Counted from the first letter of the stretch, positions 17,428 to 27,268 are shown. The stretch: 64,000 nucleotides of DNA from Mesorhizobium sp. M8A.F.Ca.ET.218.01.1.1 (GCF_004791165.1 NZ_SRUZ01000004.1:496001-560000); one strand, 5' to 3'. Translations and numbers: made by a program. Notes: generated by a model not told the origin, from the letters alone.

Positions 17428-18651
17428 ATGCAGGCTGTGACGCACCCGCGTCTTCGTCGCGTTGCCACGGTTGCGTTGCTTGCGGCGTCGGCTGCATTGC
17501 TTGCCGCTTGCGCGTCGCAGCCCGAGCCGAAGGGCATGGTCTACAAGAAGACCCGCTCCAAGGAATATTTCGCCGAGACCGAATATGGGGTGAAGGCCAG
17601 TCCGCGCGCTGCCTTCATGCGGCGCGGCGGCGGCCGCGACCAGCTCGGCAAGCCGTATCAGGTGCGCGGCAAGTGGTATTATCCCAAGGAAGAGAAGCGC
17701 TACGCCAAGGTCGGCCTGGCTTCGTGGTATGGCGACGCCTTCCATGGCCGGCTGACCGCCAACGGCGAAGTCTACGACACGGCGCAACTAACGGCGGCGC
17801 ATCCGACGATGCCGCTGCCCAGCTATGCCCGCGTCACCAACCTCGAAACCGGCAGTTCGGTCATCGTGCGCGTCAATGACCGCGGCCCATACCATGAGGG
17901 CCGCATCATCGACGTCTCGGAGCGTGCCGCGCAGATGCTCGACTACGACAAGGTCGGCACCGCGAAGGTGAAGGTCGAATATGTCGGCCGCGCGCCGCTC
18001 GACGGCAATGACGATCAGTACCTGATGGCCTCTTACCATCCCGGCAACCGCATACCGGATCCATCGGATGGCCTGCCGACCGGCGTCATGGTGGCCATGA
18101 ACGGACCGTCGCCGAGCCTTCCGGTGGGTTCTGCCGCCGTGCCGTTTCCAGGTCAGCTGACCGATGCCGCGATCCCGGTCCAGGCGCAGATGTCCGCGCA
18201 GTCGCCGGCCTTCGGCGATCTGGCGCTGCCCGATTTCGGACCGATCGTGCCGGAACGTCCCGAGATCGGCTTGCCGCCGCAATCGCCGTTCGCCATGGCC
18301 TCGCTGTCCTATGCGGATGAACGCGTCCATCGCGCGGATGTCTTTGCTGCGCTGGACGACAGCGGCATGTCACCCGCAGACATCCTGCGGTCCTGGAAAA
18401 AGACCGATCGCCAAGCGACGCCGTCCAGCTCCGACTATGTCGCCGCCGGCACGTTCGACGATGCCACCGAGGCCAAACGTGTGGCCTCGGCGCTAAAGTC
18501 CTTCGGCAGAATAGAAATCCAGCGCTCCGATCTCGACGGCAATGACTGGTATGCGGTCAACCTCTATCCGGACGGCCATGGCGACCTGGACGAGTTGCTG
18601 AAGGCGGCATGGTCCCACGGCGCGCCCGACGCGCTGGTCGTGCGCGACTGA
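17428..18651 (+). CDS. RlpA-family septal ring lytic transglycosylase, lipoprotein with SPOR domain
   Basis: 407 residues. LLAASAALLAAC gives a lipobox with Cys28, so the protein is lipid anchored, probably in the outer membrane. A double-psi beta-barrel (VGLASWYGDAFHGRLTANGE, RVNDRGPYHEGRIIDVSERA) contains the RlpA catalytic region. A low-complexity Pro/Ala linker and a C-terminal SPOR domain (SDYVAAGTFDDATEAKRVAS) follow. Homologues cleave naked glycan strands at the division septum. The start at 17428 gives a compact signal peptide. The gene precedes the carboxypeptidase-like gene, the usual rhizobial order. Confidence 0.9.
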   Translation: MQAVTHPRLRRVATVALLAASAALLAACASQPEPKGMVYKKTRSKEYFAETEYGVKASPRAAFMRRGGGRDQLGKPYQVRGKWYYPKEEKRYAKVGLASWYGDAFHGRLTANGEVYDTAQLTAAHPTMPLPSYARVTNLETGSSVIVRVNDRGPYHEGRIIDVSERAAQMLDYDKVGTAKVKVEYVGRAPLDGNDDQYLMASYHPGNRIPDPSDGLPTGVMVAMNGPSPSLPVGSAAVPFPGQLTDAAIPVQAQMSAQSPAFGDLALPDFGPIVPERPEIGLPPQSPFAMASLSYADERVHRADVFAALDDSGMSPADILRSWKKTDRQATPSSSDYVAAGTFDDATEAKRVASALKSFGRIEIQRSDLDGNDWYAVNLYPDGHGDLDELLKAAWSHGAPDALVVRD

Positions 18652-18745
18652 TCCGAGAGCCGGCGTGCCGCCGGCAGTTGATCCCTCGCCGAAAAAGCCC
18701 GATAGTTTCGGCACGCCGGAGGGGCCGGCCAACGGGTCGCTTTTC

Positions 18746-19909
18746 ATGCAATTTCGCTTGCTACAGCCTTTCGCCGGGTTTGTTCTCCTTGGCCTGCTGC
18801 TTATGCTTTCGCCGGCCCAAGCGCAGCTTTTCGAAACCAAGGCCGCACAGGCCTTCATGATCGATGCCGACACCGGCACGGTGCTGTTTTCGAAAGATGC
18901 CGACAAACCCATTCCGCCGGCCTCGATGGCCAAGCTGATGACGATGGAAGTGGTTTTCAACGCCCTCAAGTCCGGGCGCCTGAAACTCGACGATACGTTC
19001 GTGGTCAGCGAGAACGCCTGGCGCAAAGGTGGCGCGCCGTCGGGGACCTCGACGATGTTCGCCAAGCTCAAATCGGCGATCCGGCTCGAGGACCTGATCC
19101 AGGGGGTGACCGTGCAGGCCGCGAATGACGGCTGCATCGTCATCGCCGAAGGCATGGCCGGGTCGGAGGATAATTTTGCCGAAGAGATGACCGAACGCGC
19201 GCGCCAGATCGGCCTCAAGACTTCGACTTTCGTCAATTCGACCGGCCTGCCGGCCGATGGCCAGCAGACAAATGTGCGCGAACTGGCGCAGCTCGCGCTC
19301 CATCTGCGGCGCGAATACCCCGATTTCTATCGCTACTATGGCCTGAAGGATTTCACCTGGAACAAGATCTCGCAGAGGAACCGCAACCCGCTGCTGGCGA
19401 TGGACATCGGCGCCGACGGCCTGGCTGTCGGCGCAAGCGAGACATCCGGCTTCGGCATCGTCGCTTCGGTCAGCCACGACGGCAAGCGGGTGATCGCTGC
19501 AATGAGCGGGCTGGTCAATGACAAGGAGCGTGCCGAAGAGGCGCGCAAACTGCTCGATTGGGGCGTTCGTTCGTTCGAGAAGACCGAGATTTTCGCCAAG
19601 GACGAGGTGGTCGGAGAGGCCCAGGTCTTTGGCGGTGCGAAATCCGGTGTGACGCTGAAGGCAAAGGGTCCGATCGACATCTTCCTGCCGATCACCAACC
19701 GCGACAAGCTGACGGCGAGAATCGTCTACACCGGGCCGGTCGCCGCTCCGGTGGAGGAGGGGCAACCGGTGGGCGCCCTGCGCGTCTGGATCGGTGACAC
19801 GCTGAGCCAGGAGACACCGTTGTTCGCCGCCGAAACGATCGGCGTCGGCACGTTGCCGCAACGCGCGCTCGATGCCGTCAAGGAACTGGCTATCGGCTGG
19901 CTTCGATAA
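18746..19909 (+). CDS. D-alanyl-D-alanine carboxypeptidase-like protein (PBP5/6 family), degraded active-site motifs
   Basis: 387 residues with a signal peptide ending near AQA (residue 26). The SxxK motif is present as SMAK (60-63). The second motif reads A-A-N (125-127) where SxN is expected, and the third reads A-V-G (227-229) where KTG is expected (ADGLAVGASETSGFG). The C-terminal PBP5-type beta domain is complete. The fold is therefore a class C low-mass PBP, but normal DD-carboxypeptidase chemistry is doubtful. The start ATG at 18746 follows a region with no better signal. Next gene downstream is tmk. Confidence 0.85.
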   Translation: MQFRLLQPFAGFVLLGLLLMLSPAQAQLFETKAAQAFMIDADTGTVLFSKDADKPIPPASMAKLMTMEVVFNALKSGRLKLDDTFVVSENAWRKGGAPSGTSTMFAKLKSAIRLEDLIQGVTVQAANDGCIVIAEGMAGSEDNFAEEMTERARQIGLKTSTFVNSTGLPADGQQTNVRELAQLALHLRREYPDFYRYYGLKDFTWNKISQRNRNPLLAMDIGADGLAVGASETSGFGIVASVSHDGKRVIAAMSGLVNDKERAEEARKLLDWGVRSFEKTEIFAKDEVVGEAQVFGGAKSGVTLKAKGPIDIFLPITNRDKLTARIVYTGPVAAPVEEGQPVGALRVWIGDTLSQETPLFAAETIGVGTLPQRALDAVKELAIGWLR

Positions 19910-19990
19910 CACCGACGGCATGGACGTTTTCCCGAACGCGGACTATCTAGAGCGCAACAATCCACTCGAACACGAACAAAGGCCCTCGGT

Positions 19991-20665
19991 TTGGCGCGCG
20001 GATTTTTCATCACCTTCGAAGGCGGCGAAGGCGCAGGCAAGTCGACACAGATCGAGCGGCTGGCCACAAAGATGCGCGCCAAGAAGTATGATGTCCTGCG
20101 CACGCGTGAACCGGGCGGCTCGCCGGGCGCCGAAGCGGTCCGGCATGTGCTGCTTTCAGGTGCTGCCGAACCGTTCGGGCCGAAGATGGAAGCGCTGCTC
20201 TTCGCCGCCGCGCGTTCCGACCATGTCGAGCAGGTCATCCGTCCGGCCGTCGAGCGCGGCTCCATCGTGCTTTGTGACCGCTTCCTGGATTCCTCGCGTG
20301 TCTATCAGGGCGTTACGGGCGGGATCGATCCGGCGTTCATGACCATGCTGGAACAGGTCGCCATCAACGGCATGATGCCCGACATGACGCTGATCTTCGA
20401 TATCGACCCGGCCGAGGGTCTGAAGCGCGCGACCTTGCGGCGCGGCAGCGATGCCGCCGCCGACCGCTTCGAAAAGGAGACGGTGGCCATCCACCAGGCC
20501 CGCCGCGAAGCGTTCCTGGCGATCGCGGCGGCAGAGCCGGAGCGCTGCATCGTCGTCGATGGGTCCGCCGATCCGGACACGGTGGAGGACGTCGTCACCG
20601 CGGCCGTGTTCGCGGCACTGGAGGCAAGGGCGCCCGAGCGCAACAGGCAGGTCGCACCGGTATGA
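19991..20665 (+). CDS. tmk: thymidylate kinase
   Basis: 224 residues. Phosphorylates dTMP to dTDP with ATP. The P-loop [11 protein letters not shown] is at about 9-19, the DRF-type motif is [13 protein letters not shown], and the lid region is [20 protein letters not shown]. There is no ATG at the family start. The TTG at 19991 ([14 protein letters not shown]) is required to include the first beta strand. The stop overlaps the holB start (ATGA), and the pair tmk-holB is a conserved replication unit. Confidence 0.95.
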   Translation: MARGFFITFEGGEGAGKSTQIERLATKMRAKKYDVLRTREPGGSPGAEAVRHVLLSGAAEPFGPKMEALLFAAARSDHVEQVIRPAVERGSIVLCDRFLDSSRVYQGVTGGIDPAFMTMLEQVAINGMMPDMTLIFDIDPAEGLKRATLRRGSDAAADRFEKETVAIHQARREAFLAIAAAEPERCIVVDGSADPDTVEDVVTAAVFAALEARAPERNRQVAPV

Positions 20666-21717
20666 TTTTCGAACGCATCGCGCCGGAACAGCACGATACG
20701 CTGGACGGTGTGCCGGAACCCTCCGAAACGCCGCGTCTGGTGGGGCACGGGCAGGCCGCCACCATGTTGGCCGCCGCCTATCGGGCGGGAAAGCTGCCGC
20801 ATGCGCTGATCTTCGCCGGACCTGTCGGAATCGGCAAGGCGACGTTTGCCTTCCACCTTGCCCATCATCTTTTGAAGCACCCGGCCTTCGACCAGGCACC
20901 CGGCAACCTGGCGGTTCCCGATCCGGCCTCGCCGCTGTTTCGCCAGATCGCCACCGGGGCGCATCCCGGAGTGCTGCACCTGACCCGCCCCTTGAACGAC
21001 AAGACCAAGAGCTTCAAGACCGTCGTCACCGTCGACGAAATCCGCAAGGTCAGCCGCTTCCTGTCGCTGACGTCGCACGACGGCAGCTACCGGGTGGTGA
21101 TCGTCGATCCGGCCGACGACATGAATGCCAATGCGGCCAATGCCTTGCTGAAGAATCTTGAGGAACCGCCGGCACGAACCCTGTTCATTCTCATCGTCCA
21201 TGCGCCGGGCAGTCTGCTGCCGACGATCCGCTCGCGCTGCCAGGTGGTGCGGCTGACACCGCTCGACGCCAACGAGCTGATGGCGGTGCTGGAGACCGCG
21301 GAACCGCCGCCGCCGGACGATCCGGCCGCGCGAGCCGCGCTGGTCGAGCGGGCAGGGGGAAGCGCCCGCAGCGCGATCCTGTTGACGCAATATGGCGGGT
21401 TGGAGATCGCACAGACGCTCGATGGCCTGGTGGCGAAGGGAAAGAGCGATATTGGCGGCGCCTATCGCCTGGCCGAAGCCGTCGCGGGCCGAGATCAGGC
21501 GATCCAGTTCGACATCTTCAACCGCCGGGCACTGGACCTTCTGTCAGACGCGGCAAGCCAGGCGGCGCTGGCCGGCGACCTTGCGCGGGCCAAGACACTG
21601 TCGGACAGCTGGCATGAGGCGCTGGACGCCATATCGGAAACCGATACCTACAATCTCGACAAGAAGCAGCATGCCTTGACCATGATCGATCGACTGAATT
21701 CGGCTATGCGCGTGTGA
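20662..21717 (+). CDS. holB: DNA polymerase III subunit delta'
   Basis: 351 residues; a clamp-loader AAA+ subunit. [20 protein letters not shown] is the P-loop region. [20 protein letters not shown] and LPTIRSRCQ are the sensor and arginine-finger (SRC) region of delta'/gamma proteins. It overlaps tmk by four bases. In related genomes metG normally follows directly. Here a two-gene minus-strand cassette intervenes, and the last part of this gene is repeated in decayed form at 23843-23956. Confidence 0.93.
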   Translation: MIFERIAPEQHDTLDGVPEPSETPRLVGHGQAATMLAAAYRAGKLPHALIFAGPVGIGKATFAFHLAHHLLKHPAFDQAPGNLAVPDPASPLFRQIATGAHPGVLHLTRPLNDKTKSFKTVVTVDEIRKVSRFLSLTSHDGSYRVVIVDPADDMNANAANALLKNLEEPPARTLFILIVHAPGSLLPTIRSRCQVVRLTPLDANELMAVLETAEPPPPDDPAARAALVERAGGSARSAILLTQYGGLEIAQTLDGLVAKGKSDIGGAYRLAEAVAGRDQAIQFDIFNRRALDLLSDAASQAALAGDLARAKTLSDSWHEALDAISETDTYNLDKKQHALTMIDRLNSAMRV

Positions 21718-21781
21718 CGGTCATCTGGGGCGGCAATCGCCACCCGTTGGCAGCCGTTGGACCGGATCGCGGCCGGGCTAT

Positions 21782-22645
21782 TCAGATCGTCATCCGCGCC
21801 GGCTTGCTCGCGGCACCGTTGAGCGCGGCATCATATTTGGCGCGATTGGCCCAATAGATCGTGGCGAACAGCAGCGCCTGGTCGCGGAAAGGAATGTGGT
21901 CCACGGCATCGCTGGCGGCCTCGGCTTCGATCCAGTCGACATGGAAGTCGGCGGCCCCCTTCCTGTCGCCGCCATGTGCCATCTGCTGGAACCGATGCAT
22001 ATGGTCCTCGATGTCGGGATAGCGGTCGGCCCAGACGATCGACCATTGCCGGTTCTGCATGGTGAATTTGCGGATCCAGCGCTCGCTCAGGTCCATGTCG
22101 CCTTCGGGCTTCGAGTACATGACGTTTCGCCGCGCTTCGAGCAGCGTGTTGGTGGCGACGACTTCGTTCTCGCGCCATAGAAGCCGCATGGCCGGATCAT
22201 TGAGAAACCGGTCCGCATAAATGGGATGCGGAAACGCGCTTTCCCTCAGTCCATCGATCTTGAAATAGACCAGCAGTTCGGAAGCGACGCTCGCTTCCAG
22301 CTCGTTGCGCTCCATCTTGCCGTGGAACGCCTCGAACCCGATGCCCGGTATGAAGGGCATGTGCGCGGCGTGCCAGATTTCATGCAGAATGTAGAGATCC
22401 TCGACGGCCGCGGCGGCATAGTCGTCCCGGCGCATCGTCAGCCCCCACCAGGTGCAGAAGTGCGCGCGTTCCAGGCGGTCGTTGGTGGTCTCGCAGGTGA
22501 AGCGCGGCAGGCGGGCGTACTGATCGACGACGTCGTAGATGTAGCCGCCCTCGCGATGCGAGGATCGGAATGCATCCGTTTTCCAGTGAGCCAGGCAGTG
22601 GGCATGGACGTCATCGCGGGTGACCAGCGGGATTAGATGCTTCAT
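21782..22645 (-). CDS. uncharacterised protein with HEIWH motif, cassette gene B
   Basis: 287 residues, soluble, starting MKHLIPLVTRDDVHAHCLAH. The striking segment is DLYILHEIWHAAHMPFIPG, preceded by LERAHFCTWWGLTMRRDDY and followed by GKMERNELEASVASELLVYF. The HEIWH could be an HExxH zinc site. Equally, its ExxH plus the downstream glutamates could be a ferritin-like or heme-oxygenase-like di-metal site, because the surroundings look all-helical. I do not recognise the family. It overlaps the PLP-type gene upstream by ATGA, so the two proteins are made together. The substrate and pathway are unknown. Confidence 0.7.
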   Translation of the reverse strand: MKHLIPLVTRDDVHAHCLAHWKTDAFRSSHREGGYIYDVVDQYARLPRFTCETTNDRLERAHFCTWWGLTMRRDDYAAAAVEDLYILHEIWHAAHMPFIPGIGFEAFHGKMERNELEASVASELLVYFKIDGLRESAFPHPIYADRFLNDPAMRLLWRENEVVATNTLLEARRNVMYSKPEGDMDLSERWIRKFTMQNRQWSIVWADRYPDIEDHMHRFQQMAHGGDRKGAADFHVDWIEAEAASDAVDHIPFRDQALLFATIYWANRAKYDAALNGAASKPARMTI

Positions 22646-23736
22646 GAAACCGGTCCAGGAGGGGCCATGCCGATCCGCTCCGCCATGCCTGGCGTGAGAC
22701 ACAGGCGGGGCCGAGCACCGATCGCGCCAGGGGCGCGGGTAAGGTAGGAGGCCATGTCCGAATCCCCGTCCGCCCCTGCCGATGCCTGGGCAAGAATGAA
22801 GACGTCCGCCGGCACCAGGGCGAGGCCGAGAGCCTGGCCGGCATGTTCTGCAGCGCCATGTTGAACCGCGCCGTAGCGGCGCGCCATGGCGAACACGTCA
22901 AACCGCTCCATCAGCCGGATTCCCAGTTGCAGCGACGTCAGGTTCTTGAACCATTGATTGCCGAACAGGCCGAGATTCTCCGATCGGCAAAACACACCGC
23001 CTATGCGGTCGTAATAGGTGCCGAACGGTTTGGACAGGCTGATCACCACGGCACTCACGCAAGGGGCGTCGGCGAGGATCGTTTCCGACGGTGGCTCGGC
23101 GGTTGCCCCGACATAGGTCAAATCCAAGACGACCTGGGCCGGGTTCGCGCGCCCGCTGAGCCGGCGAAGAAATGCGTTGGCTTCGGGCCATACCATTCCG
23201 TCAATGGCCGAGGGTTGGCTGAGACACAGCAGATGCTGGGGATCGATGGTGTCGGCCGTATCGCGCCAGTCGTGGCGGTCATATTCCGTCACCGGAATGC
23301 CGCAGGCTTCAGCATAGGCTCTGTAGCCCTCATACTCGCCACGAAAGATTGCAAGGCGAGGGGAGAACCCATCGAGGCGCGCGCGGTTGCCGTAATCGGC
23401 AATCAGGTGAAAAAGCGGCTCGCTTGCACCCGCGGTCGGATAGCTGAATGGAAAGTCAGCCGTGTTCAACGGCGCCATCGGCTTCGCCCAACCGAGCCAG
23501 GTGTCGAAGAACCGTTTGTGCAGCGCGTTCTGCTTTCCGGTCCAGGCATGGCGAAACTGATCGAGATAGGCCGCACGGACCAGGTCCGGGCCATTTCCGG
23601 TATTGTTGCCGAGCAATTCGGCCTTTACCGCCTCGATCTCGGGGGTGACGAGGGCGTAGACGGTTTTGCTCGCGCCGGCCTGGCGCAAGCGCAGATCGAG
23701 ATTCGGTCGCGGATCATATTGTGTGGTCGTGGCCAT
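22642..23736 (-). CDS. PLP-dependent fold-type I enzyme, aminotransferase-like, cassette gene A
   Basis: 364 residues. The layout of a fold-type I PLP enzyme can be followed: PTAGASEPLFHLIADY (phosphate-binding turn), FRGEYEGYRAYAEACGIPV, LCLSQPSAIDGMVWPE (in place of NPxNPTG), VVLDLTYVG (Asp for the pyridine nitrogen) and SLSKPFGTYYDRIGGVF with the likely Schiff-base Lys. The protein has no signal peptide. It does not match a named aminotransferase that I can recall. First gene of a two-gene unit with the HEIWH protein, inserted between holB and metG on the opposite strand. Confidence 0.72.
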   Translation of the reverse strand: MATTTQYDPRPNLDLRLRQAGASKTVYALVTPEIEAVKAELLGNNTGNGPDLVRAAYLDQFRHAWTGKQNALHKRFFDTWLGWAKPMAPLNTADFPFSYPTAGASEPLFHLIADYGNRARLDGFSPRLAIFRGEYEGYRAYAEACGIPVTEYDRHDWRDTADTIDPQHLLCLSQPSAIDGMVWPEANAFLRRLSGRANPAQVVLDLTYVGATAEPPSETILADAPCVSAVVISLSKPFGTYYDRIGGVFCRSENLGLFGNQWFKNLTSLQLGIRLMERFDVFAMARRYGAVQHGAAEHAGQALGLALVPADVFILAQASAGADGDSDMASYLTRAPGAIGARPRLCLTPGMAERIGMAPPGPVS

Positions 23737-23842
23737 GCGGATCTGCCTTTGCCCGTCACGACCCTAAGGGAACGTGGCCCGACTTTGCAACGGCCTGCCG
23801 CCAGACCATGGTGATGAATGCGCAGGTCAGGCAAGCGGTCTG

Positions 23843-23956
23843 GACTTGGCATGAGGCCCTGGACGTTATATCTGAGGCCGACACCCTGCAATCTCGACAA
23901 GAAGCAGCACGCCCCGACCATGACCGACCGCCTGAATTCTGCAATGCGAATGTGAC
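23843..23956 (+). pseudogene. decayed duplicate of the holB 3' end
   Basis: This stretch aligns with 21605-21719, the last 38 or so codons of holB. It reads WHEALDVISEADT, then after one extra base [20 protein letters not shown] followed by a stop and the same GACGG. The intact gene has [20 protein letters not shown] and ends [12 protein letters not shown]. The copy has the same orientation, many substitutions and a one-base insertion, so it is non-functional. It lies on the metG side of the cassette and marks an insertion or duplication event. Confidence 0.85.
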
Positions 23957-24096
23957 GGCCTTTTTTGGTGCATGCCGTTGCCCCCAAAACCGGGGCAGCT
24001 TTTGGGCGGCATGCATTGGTCTCGGGATGGCAATCGCCATTCCGATGCGATATCCACCGCCACGGCTCCCATTCAGACATTCATGACGGTTCATTC

Positions 24097-25650
24097 ATGT
24101 CACGCAACACATTCTACATCACGACCGCGATTTCCTATCCGAACGGCAAGCCGCATATCGGCCATGCCTACGAGCTGATCGCCACCGACGCGCTTGCCCG
24201 CTTCCAGCGGCTTGACGGCAAGCAGGTCTTCTTCCTCACCGGCACCGACGAGCACGGCATCAAGATGCTGCAGACGGCCAAGCGCGAAGGCATTTCGGCG
24301 CGCGAACTGGCCGACCGCAACTCGGCTGAGTTCAAGCGCATGGCGACCGCGCTCAACGCCTCTAACGACGATTTCATCCGCACCACCGAGGAGCGGCATT
24401 ACGCGGCTTCGCAGGCGATCTGGAAGGCGATGGCCGCCAATGGCGACGTCTACAAAGGCGGCTATGCCGGCTGGTACTCGGTGCGCGACGAAGCCTATTA
24501 CGGCGAGGAGGAGACCGAGGTCCGTCCCGACAATGTCCGCTACGGGCCGCAGGGAACGCCGGTCGAATGGGTCGAGGAAGAGAGCTACTTCTTCCGGCTG
24601 TCGGCCTATCAGGACAAGCTCATTGCGCTTTACGAAGGCCAGCCCGACTTCATTGGCCCGGCCGAGCGACGCAACGAGGTGATGAGCTTCGTCAAGTCGG
24701 GACTGAAGGACCTGTCGATCTCGCGCACCACATTCGACTGGGGCGTGCCGGTACCTGGCGACGAAAAGCATGTCATGTATGTGTGGGTCGACGCGCTGAC
24801 CAACTACATCACCGGCGTCGGCTATCCCGATGAAAAGGCTGATAATTGGCGTTTTTGGCCGGCCGATGCGCACATCATCGGCAAGGACATTGTGCGCTTC
24901 CACGCGGTTTATTGGCCGGCCTTTTTGATGTCGGCCGGCATTCCGCTGCCGAAGCGTGTCTTCGGCCACGGCTTCCTGTTCAACCGCGGCGAGAAGATGT
25001 CGAAATCGGTCGGCAACGTCATCGACCCGTTCACCATGGTCGACCATTACGGCCTCGACCAGGTGCGCTACTTCTTCCTGCGCGAAGTGCCGTTCGGGCA
25101 GGACGGCAGCTACAGCCATGAAGCGATCGTCAACCGCACCAATGCGGATCTGGCCAATGGTCTCGGCAATCTGGCGCAGCGCTCGCTGTCGATGATCGCC
25201 AAGAATTGCGGCGGCGTGGTGCCGAAGCGCGGCGATATGGCGGAAGCCGACAAGGTGATCCTGGATCAGGCGATCGACGCCCTCGTCACCGCGCGCAAGG
25301 CAATGGCTGAGCAAGGCATCCATCTGGCACTGGCGGCGATCTTCGGCGTGGTTGCGGAAGCGGACCGGTATTTCGCCGGGCAGGAACCCTGGGCGCTCAA
25401 GAAAACCAATCCGGAGCGCATGGAAACGGTGCTGTGGACGACGGCCGAAGTGGTCCGGCGCGTGGCGGTTCTATGCCAGCCCTTCATTCCGGGCTCGGCC
25501 GGCAAGCTGCTCGACCTCCTGGCGGTGCCGGCGGACAGCCGCGATTTCGTGCATGTCCACGCCGACCATGCGCTTGTGTCCGGCACGCAGCTGCCTGCGC
25601 CGGAGGGCGTGTTTCCGCGCTATGTCGAACAGACGGACGCGAACGCCTGA
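24097..25650 (+). CDS. metG: methionyl-tRNA synthetase
   Basis: 517 residues. Charges tRNA-Met. The class I signature [13 protein letters not shown] is at about 19-31 and [14 protein letters not shown] (KMSKS) near residue 300. The zinc-binding knuckle cysteines of the long MetG form are absent, as in the short alphaproteobacterial type. There is no C-terminal tRNA-binding appendix. The start at 24097 ([20 protein letters not shown]) is the family start. The stop overlaps the TatD-type gene (TGATG). This synthetase, hydrolase and MBL trio is conserved in rhizobia. Confidence 0.96.
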   Translation: MSRNTFYITTAISYPNGKPHIGHAYELIATDALARFQRLDGKQVFFLTGTDEHGIKMLQTAKREGISARELADRNSAEFKRMATALNASNDDFIRTTEERHYAASQAIWKAMAANGDVYKGGYAGWYSVRDEAYYGEEETEVRPDNVRYGPQGTPVEWVEEESYFFRLSAYQDKLIALYEGQPDFIGPAERRNEVMSFVKSGLKDLSISRTTFDWGVPVPGDEKHVMYVWVDALTNYITGVGYPDEKADNWRFWPADAHIIGKDIVRFHAVYWPAFLMSAGIPLPKRVFGHGFLFNRGEKMSKSVGNVIDPFTMVDHYGLDQVRYFFLREVPFGQDGSYSHEAIVNRTNADLANGLGNLAQRSLSMIAKNCGGVVPKRGDMAEADKVILDQAIDALVTARKAMAEQGIHLALAAIFGVVAEADRYFAGQEPWALKKTNPERMETVLWTTAEVVRRVAVLCQPFIPGSAGKLLDLLAVPADSRDFVHVHADHALVSGTQLPAPEGVFPRYVEQTDANA

Positions 25651-26450
25651 TGCTCGTCGACAGCCATTGTCATCTGGACTTTCCGGACTTTGCCGAGGAG
25701 CGGGCGGCCATTGTCGCCCGCGCCAAGGCGGCCGGTGTCGGCCGCATGGTGACGATCTCCACGCGCGTGAAGCGGTTTCAGCAAATCCTTGAGATCGCGG
25801 AGACTTTCGACGAAGTCTATTGCTCTGTCGGTACCCATCCGCACAATGCCGCCGAGGAGCTCGACGTCACCACGGCCGACCTTGTCCGCCTGTCTGCTCA
25901 CCCGAAGGTGGTGGCGATCGGTGAAGCGGGGCTCGATTTTTTCTACGACAAGGCACCTCACGAGGCGCAGGCGCAGGGTTTTCGCGCTCATATCGCCGCA
26001 GCCCGCGAGACCGGGCTGCCTCTCGTCATCCACTCGCGCGATGCCGACGATGACATGGCCGCCATTCTCGAGGACGAGACGGGGAAGGGCGCCTTCCCGT
26101 TCATCCTGCATTGCTTTTCGTCGGGACGGCGGCTCGCCGAAATTGGCGTGTCGTTAGGCGGCTATGTGTCGTTCTCGGGCATCCTGACTTTCAAGAACTC
26201 AGCCGAATTGCGCGCCATCGCCGCCGATGTGCCGCATGACCGGCTGCTGGTCGAGACGGACGCGCCATATCTGGCGCCGGTACCGTTTCGCGGCAAGCGA
26301 AATGAGCCGGCCTATGTCGCGCAGACCGCCAAGGTGCTGGCTGATACAATTGGCATCAGCGAGGCTGAAATCGCAGCGTTGACGACCAACAATTTCTTTC
26401 GGCTGTTTGGAAAAATGCCACGCCCGGACCAGCGGGCGCCAGAGGCATGA
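25650..26450 (+). CDS. TatD-family metal-dependent hydrolase (YcfH-type DNase)
   Basis: 266 residues. [20 protein letters not shown] supplies the HxH metal site. IGEAGLDFFYD, IHSRDADDDM, ILHCFSSG and LLVETDAPYLAPVPFRGKRN are the other TatD metal and family motifs. Homologues have 3'-5' exonuclease or deacylase-type activity; the exact substrate is uncertain. Starts on the last base of the metG stop and overlaps the MBL gene by ATGA, so the three are one operon. Confidence 0.93.
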   Translation: MLVDSHCHLDFPDFAEERAAIVARAKAAGVGRMVTISTRVKRFQQILEIAETFDEVYCSVGTHPHNAAEELDVTTADLVRLSAHPKVVAIGEAGLDFFYDKAPHEAQAQGFRAHIAAARETGLPLVIHSRDADDDMAAILEDETGKGAFPFILHCFSSGRRLAEIGVSLGGYVSFSGILTFKNSAELRAIAADVPHDRLLVETDAPYLAPVPFRGKRNEPAYVAQTAKVLADTIGISEAEIAALTTNNFFRLFGKMPRPDQRAPEA

Positions 26451-27268
26451 GCGACCGGCTGCGCCTGACCATTCTCGGCTGTGGATCGTCGCCAGGCACG
26501 CCACGCATCACCGGCGACTGGGGCAATTGCGACCCCACCAATCCCAGGAACCGGCGCATGCGCACGGCCGCGCTTGTCGAGCGCATTGCCGCCGATGGCG
26601 GCCGCACCACGGTCGTCATCGACACCGGGCCGGATTTCCGCGAGCAGATGCTGATGGCTTCAGTCAGGCGCATCGATGGCGTGATCTACACGCATCCGCA
26701 CGCCGACCACATCCACGGCATCGACGATTTGCGCGGCTATGTGCTGGAACAACGGCATCGCATCGCCATCCATGCCGACGAGCCGACCATGCTGCGGCTG
26801 CGCGAGGCGTTCGGCTATTGCTTCGAGACGCCGCCAGGCAGTTCCTATCCGCCGATCGTCGACGCCCACATCATCGACCATGCCAGGCCGGTTGTGATCG
26901 AAGGAGAGGGGGGTGCCCTCACCTTCGAGCCGCTGCCCCAGATCCATGGCGACATCATTTCGCTGGGTTTCCGCATCGGCGGGCTCGCCTACTGTCCCGA
27001 TATCAGCGACTTTCCGGAAGCCACCGCAGAGCGGCTGCACGGTCTCGACATGCTGGTCATCGACGCGCTGCAATACCATACCCATCCCAGCCATCTGTCG
27101 CTTAGCCAGGCACTTACCTGGATCGAAAAGCTGGCGCCCAGAAATGCCGTGCTGACGCACATGCATGTGCCGCTGGATTACGCCACGGTGATGACCGAGA
27201 CTCCCGACCACGTGGTGCCGGCCTATGATGGCATGGTGATCGAAATTCCTTACGAGTCAAAGCGATAG
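26447..27268 (+). CDS. MBL-fold metallo-hydrolase (PhnP-like)
   Basis: 273 residues. LTILGCGSSPGTPRITGDWG and the metal motif THPHADHIHGIDDLRG (HxHxDH) place it with the PhnP/lactamase_B_2 group. Further ligands are in PLPQIHGD and LTHMHVPLDY. The cysteine-containing GCGSSPGTP and GNCDP pieces are usual for this metG-linked clade. It probably hydrolyses a phosphodiester, substrate unknown. It is the last core gene before the accessory island, and the next 220 bases hold no gene but a Xer-like site. Confidence 0.92.
   Translation: MSDRLRLTILGCGSSPGTPRITGDWGNCDPTNPRNRRMRTAALVERIAADGGRTTVVIDTGPDFREQMLMASVRRIDGVIYTHPHADHIHGIDDLRGYVLEQRHRIAIHADEPTMLRLREAFGYCFETPPGSSYPPIVDAHIIDHARPVVIEGEGGALTFEPLPQIHGDIISLGFRIGGLAYCPDISDFPEATAERLHGLDMLVIDALQYHTHPSHLSLSQALTWIEKLAPRNAVLTHMHVPLDYATVMTETPDHVVPAYDGMVIEIPYESKR

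Noticed and set aside
21782-22645. Secreted zinc metallopeptidase reading of HEIWH
   Set aside because: There is no signal peptide or third-ligand pattern of known peptidases, and the helical surroundings fit a di-metal or other fold as well. The motif was kept as an observation without an assigned activity.
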